Positions 47,025 through 51,949 of a stretch of DNA of 51,949 bases are shown one piece after another. The number at the start of each line of letters is the position of its first letter. The first letter of the stretch is position 1. The notes below the pieces were generated by a model. It ran no database searches and had not been told where the DNA came from. It worked only from the letters and a program-made list of their open reading frames with translations. Source of the stretch: Acinetobacter sp. WU_MDCI_Axc73 (GTDB lineage: Bacteria > Pseudomonadota > Gammaproteobacteria > Pseudomonadales > Moraxellaceae); contig NZ_JAHPRO010000023.1 of the NCBI RefSeq assembly GCF_025562455.1, positions 1 through 51,949 on the forward strand, written 5' to 3'. The position numbers were made by a program, and so were the translations under genes.

Positions 47025-47477
47025 ATGCACGTTTTGTTGTTACGCACAGGGTTACTGCTGGGTTTTACCGCAGTGTTTTTACAGGTCGCGGTGTTTTTAC
47101 AACCGCTATTACCGAAGCAATATCAAATTGCTCCGGTCTGTGAAACTATTACTCAGGCGTTAATGTTAAGCACAGCAAAAGCATCTTCTGACCATTCTTT
47201 ACATTCTCCGATGCAACATATGCATCATGAAATGTCTGAAAATCCAGCCCATAGCCATGACCATCATGATCTGAACCACCAATGTCAGTATTGTACGGTC
47301 TATGGTAATTTGGTGTTACCCCCTGAACTTGAAGTAAAAGAAGTTCTGGTTCGGATTCAGATTCGTCTACTGGCGTATCAACAAGCATTTCGTCATATTT
47401 ATTTCGCTCTTCAGCGACTTTTCTTATTACCTCAGGGTCGAGCCCCGCCTGTTTTCGCATACGCAAATACTTTCTAA
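47025..47477 (+). CDS. DUF2946-type exported protein next to the copper receptor
   Basis: A 150-residue protein with a hydrophobic N-terminal segment (LLLRTGLLLGFTAVFLQVAV) and a His-rich middle (SPMQHMHHEMSENPAHSHDH) leading to HQCQYCTVYGNLVLPP, the Cys-x2-Cys segment typical of DUF2946 proteins found with copper genes. The His/Met/Cys content suggests binding of copper in the periplasm. The ATG at 47025 is chosen over a TTG upstream that overlaps the def terminator. The TonB copper receptor follows 82 bases later. Function is inferred from context. Confidence 0.7.
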   Translation: MHVLLLRTGLLLGFTAVFLQVAVFLQPLLPKQYQIAPVCETITQALMLSTAKASSDHSLHSPMQHMHHEMSENPAHSHDHHDLNHQCQYCTVYGNLVLPPELEVKEVLVRIQIRLLAYQQAFRHIYFALQRLFLLPQGRAPPVFAYANTF

Positions 47478-47559
47478 AGTCTTTTATAGACTCAGTCATG
47501 CTTAAGCTGATTCTTTTCAGTTTAGGTTGCTACGTATTTATGTTTTGAGATAAACAGAG

Positions 47560-49551
47560 ATGACCCAAACTCAATTTTTATTACAGCCGCTTTCGGCTGC
47601 GATCTTGCTCGCGACACCTTTTGCTTTTGCCTATGCTGAAGATGATATTCAAACTAAAAAAATGGCCCCAATTGTAGTAACAGCTCAGGAAACCAAACGA
47701 GCAAATGGATTAATTGTTGAAGCTGATCCTAAACAACCGATCCAACCCGTTCCAGCGACAGATGGCGCAGATTATCTGCAAAGTATCATGGGTTTTAATG
47801 CCATTAAGAATGGTGCTACCAATGGTGATGTGACTTTCCGTGGCATGTTTGGTTCACGTATTAAGATTCTTACAGATGGTAGTGAAAATCTGGGGGCTTG
47901 TCCTTCGCGAATGGATGCACCAACGTCCTATATTAATCCAGAGAGTTTTGACCAAATTACCGTAATTAAGGGGCCACAAACGGTTCAATATGCCACTCCC
48001 GGTTCTGCTGCAACGGTTATGTTTGAGCGCAAACCAGAACAACTGACTAAAGATAAACCTTACCGAGGACAGGCAAGTGTTCTGATGGGATCTTATGGTC
48101 GTCTCGATCACAATGTTGAAGCGGCAATTGGTGATGAAACCAAATATGCCCGTATCAATGCCAATCGTTCTACCTCAAATAATTATCAAGATGGCAATGG
48201 CGATACGGTGCATTCCAATTGGGAGCGCTGGAATGCTGATTTGGCTCTAGGTTGGAAACCGACACAAGATTCATGGATTGAACTGAAAGGTGGAAAAGGT
48301 GATGGTGAAGCGGCGTATGCTGGACGTACAATGGATGGAACACAATTTCAGCGTGAAAGTTTAGGATTGCACGCAGAACAAAAAAATCTAACAGATGTGA
48401 TTAAAAAAGTTGAAGCTCAAGTGGACTATAGCTACAACGATCATGTTATGGACAATTATAAAATGCGTACCCCACCCATGATGCCGATGGCAATGGAAGT
48501 GACGCGCCGTACACTTAATACACGAGCAGCGATAACGACAGAATGGAATGATTTTAGTGTGATTTCTGGTGTTGATCGTCAGGAAAATAAACATGCTGGC
48601 AATATGTATATGCGTGATGCAGCTGTGATTCCAGCGCTTGTGCGAGATTTGCAATATCAAACTTATGGTGTATTTAGCGAGTGGACGTATAAATTTGATC
48701 CCAATAATAAACTCGTCGCAGGCGCACGTGTCGATCAGGTAAAAGTCGACAATGCCAAAAATGATCAAACGCGTAAAGACACGAATCCAAGTGGTTTTAT
48801 TCGTATTGAAAACAGTTTTCCTGAACATGGTTTAAAAACATATGCGGGCATTGGTTACGTGGAGCGTAGTCCAGATTACTGGGAGCTATATCGAGTATCC
48901 AATAATCAACTGAACTATTTAAACACTGAAAAAACCACCCAGTTGGATCTGGGTTTCGAGTTTGAACATGGCGCTTGGAATACGTGGGCTTCAGCATATG
49001 CTGGATTGATCCATGACTTTATTTTAGTTCCGTATCAAGCAATGCCAAATGGTACAGTGAAAGTCAAACCCGCACGTAATGTCGATGCTACTATTGCTGG
49101 CGCGGAAGCAGGTTTGGGTTACAAATTTACCGATCATCTTCAAGCTGACCTTTCAGCCATGTATGCTTGGGGCGAAAACACCACAGATCACAATCCATTA
49201 CCACAGATTGCACCTCTAGAAGGGCGTTTAAACATTCGCTATGTGCAGGAAAAATATAGCCTCGGTTTATTATGGCGTACTGTCGCACAGCAAAACCGTA
49301 TTAGCCTGAATGAAGGTAATATCGTGGGATACGATATGAGCAAAAGCAAAGGGTTTTCTACATTAGCAATCAACGCAACATATCAATACAGTGATTCGCT
49401 CGATTTCTCTGTAGGGATTGATAACCTATTGGATAAAACTTATGCAGAACATTTAAACAAATCAGGTGCGGCTCTATTTGGTTATGCTGCGAATGAACAG
49501 TTTAATAATATTGGGCGTAATTATTGGGCGCGTGTCAGTATGAAGTTTTAA
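47560..49551 (+). CDS. oprC: TonB-dependent copper receptor (OprC/NosA type)
   Basis: A 663-residue outer-membrane receptor. A signal peptide ends FAYA, then a plug domain (about 50-160) with the family-specific run FRGMFGSRIKILTDGSENLG and GACPSRMDAPTSYINPESF, VIKGPQTVQYA, and a 22-strand barrel ending with RNYWARVSMKF (C-terminal Phe). Met-rich text in the barrel (TPPMMPMAMEV) fits copper coordination. OprC-like proteins import copper in a TonB-dependent manner. No classic TonB box is obvious to me. It is flanked by a DUF2946 gene and a Met/His-rich small membrane protein. Confidence 0.9.
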   Translation: MTQTQFLLQPLSAAILLATPFAFAYAEDDIQTKKMAPIVVTAQETKRANGLIVEADPKQPIQPVPATDGADYLQSIMGFNAIKNGATNGDVTFRGMFGSRIKILTDGSENLGACPSRMDAPTSYINPESFDQITVIKGPQTVQYATPGSAATVMFERKPEQLTKDKPYRGQASVLMGSYGRLDHNVEAAIGDETKYARINANRSTSNNYQDGNGDTVHSNWERWNADLALGWKPTQDSWIELKGGKGDGEAAYAGRTMDGTQFQRESLGLHAEQKNLTDVIKKVEAQVDYSYNDHVMDNYKMRTPPMMPMAMEVTRRTLNTRAAITTEWNDFSVISGVDRQENKHAGNMYMRDAAVIPALVRDLQYQTYGVFSEWTYKFDPNNKLVAGARVDQVKVDNAKNDQTRKDTNPSGFIRIENSFPEHGLKTYAGIGYVERSPDYWELYRVSNNQLNYLNTEKTTQLDLGFEFEHGAWNTWASAYAGLIHDFILVPYQAMPNGTVKVKPARNVDATIAGAEAGLGYKFTDHLQADLSAMYAWGENTTDHNPLPQIAPLEGRLNIRYVQEKYSLGLLWRTVAQQNRISLNEGNIVGYDMSKSKGFSTLAINATYQYSDSLDFSVGIDNLLDKTYAEHLNKSGAALFGYAANEQFNNIGRNYWARVSMKF

Positions 49552-49594
49552 GCCACCATTTTTGATAACGATTTAAATTTTATGGAGTGAACAT

Positions 49595-49849
49595 ATGCGC
49601 GAAAAACTTTCACCTGAAAAATCCATTTGGGGCTGGAAATTATTAATCGTCGCGATTATTTTAGCTTTCTTATTTATGGTGATCTTTTATCTGGCATTGA
49701 ATAATGAACCTGACTATATGCCAAGCCATAAACAAAAACAGATGCAAATGCAGCACCAGATGCAGTCTGATTCTGCTAAAGATGATCATTCGCAGATGGA
49801 TATGAAAGACATGCAGATGGATGAGCATACACAACCATCTTCACATTAA
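49595..49849 (+). CDS. Small membrane-anchored Met/His-rich protein
   Basis: An 84-residue protein with one membrane helix (about 16-38, LLIVAIILAFLFMVIFYLAL) and a hydrophilic tail with repeated Met, His, Gln and Asp (QMQMQHQMQSDS, MDMKDMQMDEHTQ). Met-x-Met patterns bind Cu(I). It begins 43 bases after the copper receptor, with GGAG before the ATG, so it is probably co-transcribed. I do not know a family name; a copper-chaperone role in the periplasm is inference. Confidence 0.75.
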   Translation: MREKLSPEKSIWGWKLLIVAIILAFLFMVIFYLALNNEPDYMPSHKQKQMQMQHQMQSDSAKDDHSQMDMKDMQMDEHTQPSSH

Positions 49850-49862
49850 AGTATCAGAGGAT

Positions 49863-49892
49863 AGAGGGAGTGCAAACTCCCTCTTCTTTTTT
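49863..49892 (+). terminator. Terminator of the copper unit
   Basis: A perfect 9-bp stem (49863-49871 with 49876-49884) with a GCAA loop, then a T-rich run. It lies between convergent genes, just past the Met-rich gene's stop and touching the end of the MpaB gene. Confidence 0.88.
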
Positions 49893-51096
49893 ACTGATGC
49901 ATACTTGCGAGTTTTTTAGATTCACTTTGATATAAAGCTAACCCAAGTTTTTGAATATTTCGTCCCTTTTCTCGTAAAGTTTGATCAAGTTTGGGTAGAA
50001 ATCTCGCACCTGTATATAAAATTAAATTACGTATAATCAGATAATAGGCAAACCAAGCAGCAGAACGACGTTCTAGTCCTAGCTTTTGCATTCGAGAACG
50101 ACCAATAAAAAACTGCGTAATTTGTAAATGTTGCCGATAAGCTAATTTTTGTTGCAAAGGACGCAAATAACGATAACGCCGTTCAAAAGGTTCTTTAGAT
50201 AAACTTTGTCCAAGTGCAAAACTAGAATCATCCGATTGAGGATGAGCAAACTGCATCCAATATAACAATCGCCAACCATCACTTTCCTGATCAACCAGCC
50301 ACTTTTCGTTAATACCCATTAGCCAGCCGATATATTTCCAAAAATGAAGAAAATTCTCGACTTCCAGTTTGTTTGGTAAAATTCCTAATGCACGAATACC
50401 CAATAACACCACGCCACTAAAAGCAACATTTGTCATGGCAAGATCAAATTGATTCATTGGCAATCCCCAAGTTTTTCCGTCCCAGCGTTCCGATTTAGCT
50501 AACTGATGACGTACTAATGCATGAATGAACCGCACATAAATGGTTGAAGTAAAACCTGCATTAAAGCGTTGCAAACTATCGGGTTCAGTAATATCGACCC
50601 ACCATTTAGTGGTTTCAGCTAAACGTGTCCCAGCCTGTTTTTTCAAGGCGCCTGTTAACATGAGCGGCTGATTAAATCCAGGATATAGATAACCTGCCAT
50701 GAGAGATAAGTCTCTGAGGATAAATCCATTATTGATGCCTAATTTATGCGTAAAATGCAGCGCTGCATCAATTTTTTCCTGTTTCAGCCAAGCGGGTGGT
50801 TGTGTAACATGACTAAAAAAATGCTCAAGTTCTGGCACAGGTTCAGGAAGTAACTCAAGACCTTGAAATAAAGCAGTTTCAAAATATTGACGATGTAAAC
50901 GTGGATTTTTCATCATCCAGACAATAACTTGATCCATCTCTTGATCACCCGACTGTAACGCCTGATTGAGCGAAGTATATTCTTCAAAACTTGGTTGAAC
51001 TGGACGTTTGTTAATGCGAGATAAAATACGACTCAGCCAACTTTGCTCTGACATGCGTTCAAAAGTAGACAATCTCGTAGGAGTGGAGTTTTGCAT
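49891..51096 (-). CDS. Oxygenase MpaB family protein (DUF2236)
   Basis: A 401-residue, largely helical protein of the MpaB/Lcp-like family, some of whose members are b-type heme oxygenases (latex-clearing protein, mycophenolic acid pathway MpaB). Conserved text here: TIYVRFIHALVRHQLAKSER, with Arg and His expected at the heme pocket, plus WGLPMNQFDLAMTNVAFSGV and YIGWLMGINEKWLVD. No signal peptide is evident. The substrate is unknown. Divergent from a TetR regulator with a palindrome between, the usual arrangement of an enzyme under local repression. Confidence 0.8.
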   Translation of the reverse strand: MQNSTPTRLSTFERMSEQSWLSRILSRINKRPVQPSFEEYTSLNQALQSGDQEMDQVIVWMMKNPRLHRQYFETALFQGLELLPEPVPELEHFFSHVTQPPAWLKQEKIDAALHFTHKLGINNGFILRDLSLMAGYLYPGFNQPLMLTGALKKQAGTRLAETTKWWVDITEPDSLQRFNAGFTSTIYVRFIHALVRHQLAKSERWDGKTWGLPMNQFDLAMTNVAFSGVVLLGIRALGILPNKLEVENFLHFWKYIGWLMGINEKWLVDQESDGWRLLYWMQFAHPQSDDSSFALGQSLSKEPFERRYRYLRPLQQKLAYRQHLQITQFFIGRSRMQKLGLERRSAAWFAYYLIIRNLILYTGARFLPKLDQTLREKGRNIQKLGLALYQSESKKLASMHQ

Positions 51097-51137
51097 TTGA
51101 AGTTTCTGCCTGATTATTGTTTAATCAAACTCTAATA

Positions 51138-51151
51138 CGAATAATTATTCG
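51138..51151. promoter_or_regulatory. Palindrome between MpaB and TetR genes, candidate operator
   Basis: CGAATAATTATTCG is a perfect 14-base inverted repeat; a further ATTCGCAT half-site follows at about 51146-51165. It lies in the 86-base divergent promoter region, where a TetR protein would bind to control both genes. Binding is inference. Confidence 0.6.
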
Positions 51152-51182
51152 CATTCAATTCGCATATTTACGAGTGTAAAAA

Positions 51183-51776
51183 ATGAGAAAACAACCAAAG
51201 CAACAACGAGCAATTTATTTGGTTGACACTGTTTTACAGGCGACACAATTGTGTATTACTGAATATGGGCTAATGCAACTCACTACCCCTAAAATCGCAG
51301 AGCGTTCTGGTATCAGTGTAGGGTCAATTTATCAATATTTTGAAAACAAAGAACAAATTGTTCAAGAATTACTACTTCGTAAAAGTGAGAACTTGGGACA
51401 ATCTTTAAAACAATTAGTCGTGGCACAAGAGCAACTCACCATTGAAGAGATTATTCCACTCAGCATTCAATTTGGATTTGACATGATGAAAGCGGATCAA
51501 GGATTTTTTATTGAAGTACTTAAGCATTGGCATGACTATAACCGTTCAAAAGCAGCTCAGGTTTTAGAACAGCATTTTTATGAAGTTGGCTTATATGTAT
51601 TTAATCATTTTTATCGTAATTGGGACTTTGAAACCTTAAAGCACAAATCGTTTGTAATTATTAATAGTACCTTATTCACCATGATGCGATATGTCAGCAA
51701 CAAGGATTTTTTAATTGAAGAACAACAGCTTAAGAACGAGCTATCCAAAATGATTTTAGCTTATTTAAAAAGTTAA
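51183..51776 (+). CDS. TetR family transcriptional regulator
   Basis: A 197-residue repressor. The N-terminal helix-turn-helix (about 10-60) is clear: TTPKIAERSGISVGSIYQYF then ENKEQIVQELL. The helical C-terminal ligand domain (70-195) is variable and gives no hint of the ligand. Divergent from the MpaB gene, which it probably represses together with itself through the palindrome at 51138-51151. Confidence 0.9.
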   Translation: MRKQPKQQRAIYLVDTVLQATQLCITEYGLMQLTTPKIAERSGISVGSIYQYFENKEQIVQELLLRKSENLGQSLKQLVVAQEQLTIEEIIPLSIQFGFDMMKADQGFFIEVLKHWHDYNRSKAAQVLEQHFYEVGLYVFNHFYRNWDFETLKHKSFVIINSTLFTMMRYVSNKDFLIEEQQLKNELSKMILAYLKS

Positions 51777-51861
51777 AATTAATTAAATTTTTAAAATCAT
51801 ATGCTTGGGTATTATGTGGATTGAAAAATAAGCATTTGAAAATTAAAAACAAGAATAAGGC

Positions 51862-51889
51862 TTGCGCAGAGCTGATAATGCTGTAGAAT
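51862..51889 (+). promoter_or_regulatory. Promoter resembling stable-RNA promoters at the right edge
   Basis: TTGCGC (51862-51867) and TAGAAT (51884-51889) are 16 bases apart, followed by a GC-rich discriminator (GCGCAC) as in stringently controlled rRNA or tRNA promoters. No coding frame follows up to 51949. The transcribed gene would begin right of the window; an rRNA or tRNA operon leader is my guess. Confidence 0.45.
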
Positions 51890-51949
51890 GCGCACTCATC
51901 GGCGGTGATGCGGATAAAAACTTGTTGAAAAACAGGGTGTTGGTTGGGT

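Noticed and set aside
47149..47499. 116-codon open frame on the - strand opposite the DUF2946 gene
   Set aside because: It has acidic, protein-like composition and deserved a look, but the + strand frame has a signal-like segment, a Cys-x2-Cys motif and the right neighbour, and the opposite frame has no start signal.
48388..48828. 146-codon open frame on the - strand inside the copper receptor gene
   Set aside because: Antisense shadow of oprC with Ile/His/Cys-rich composition typical of reversed coding DNA; no start signal.

Overview
The window looks like chromosomal DNA of an Acinetobacter (Gammaproteobacteria, Moraxellaceae). The grounds are moderate-to-low GC content, many genes with TTA/AAA/CAA-rich codon use, the arrangement of zur-znuCB divergent from znuA next to atpIBEFHAGDC, an lpxtg-free Gram-negative lipoprotein and TonB repertoire, a VgrG with the long helical insert seen in Acinetobacter T6SS tips, and dprA next to tsaC and def. 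The species call is an inference from memory of these families; no search was run.

Layout. 1-5.0 kb: a YqjI-like PadR regulator with a 26-bp palindromic operator, a DUF3861 gene, a translationally coupled pirin/OsmC pair, a glutathione transferase and a ParB-like lipoprotein. 5.0-10.2 kb: argS with a SPOR-domain gene, a lipoprotein whose signal peptide seems to be broken by a one-base shift, and the NAD malic enzyme. 10.3-16.4 kb: a T6SS module of VgrG, a LysM/transglycosylase/M23 peptidoglycan hydrolase effector and a periplasmic immunity candidate; its 3' half is clearly A+T-richer than its surroundings. 16.6-20.3 kb: a LysE exporter and the zinc system zur-znuC-znuB facing znuA, with a Zur-type palindrome between. 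20.4-27.7 kb: the complete F1Fo ATP synthase operon with a clear sigma-70 promoter and terminator. 27.7-32.8 kb: adhP, a lipoprotein, glutathione peroxidase, an AraC regulator preceded by the remnant of an MFS transporter, and an EamA exporter.

33.1-43.2 kb is the most interesting region. All genes are on the + strand: a BMP-family (purine nucleoside type) binding protein, a stand-alone Rieske [2Fe-2S] subunit, an oxygenase catalytic subunit with no Rieske ligands, a GST-fold protein, a LysR regulator, a Tsx-type outer-membrane channel, a guanine-deaminase-like enzyme, and the ABC ATPase plus two permeases of the BMP transporter. The three oxygenase genes overlap (8 bp and 4 bp). The set resembles the caffeine N7-demethylase NdmCDE logic (Rieske-less oxygenase plus GST-like scaffold) and the Klebsiella HpxD/GuaD purine locus. 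Here, however, the Rieske centre is on its own polypeptide and no reductase is present. I propose an uncharacterised split Rieske oxygenase acting on an imported purine or related heterocycle.

43.4-51.9 kb: a lysM-dprA-tsaC operon divergent from def, a copper-associated island (DUF2946 protein, OprC-type TonB receptor, Met/His-rich membrane peptide), an MpaB-family oxygenase divergent from a TetR regulator with a palindrome between them, and at the right edge a promoter of the stable-RNA type whose transcribed gene lies outside the window. I saw no tRNA, rRNA, insertion sequence, prophage or CRISPR array inside the window.
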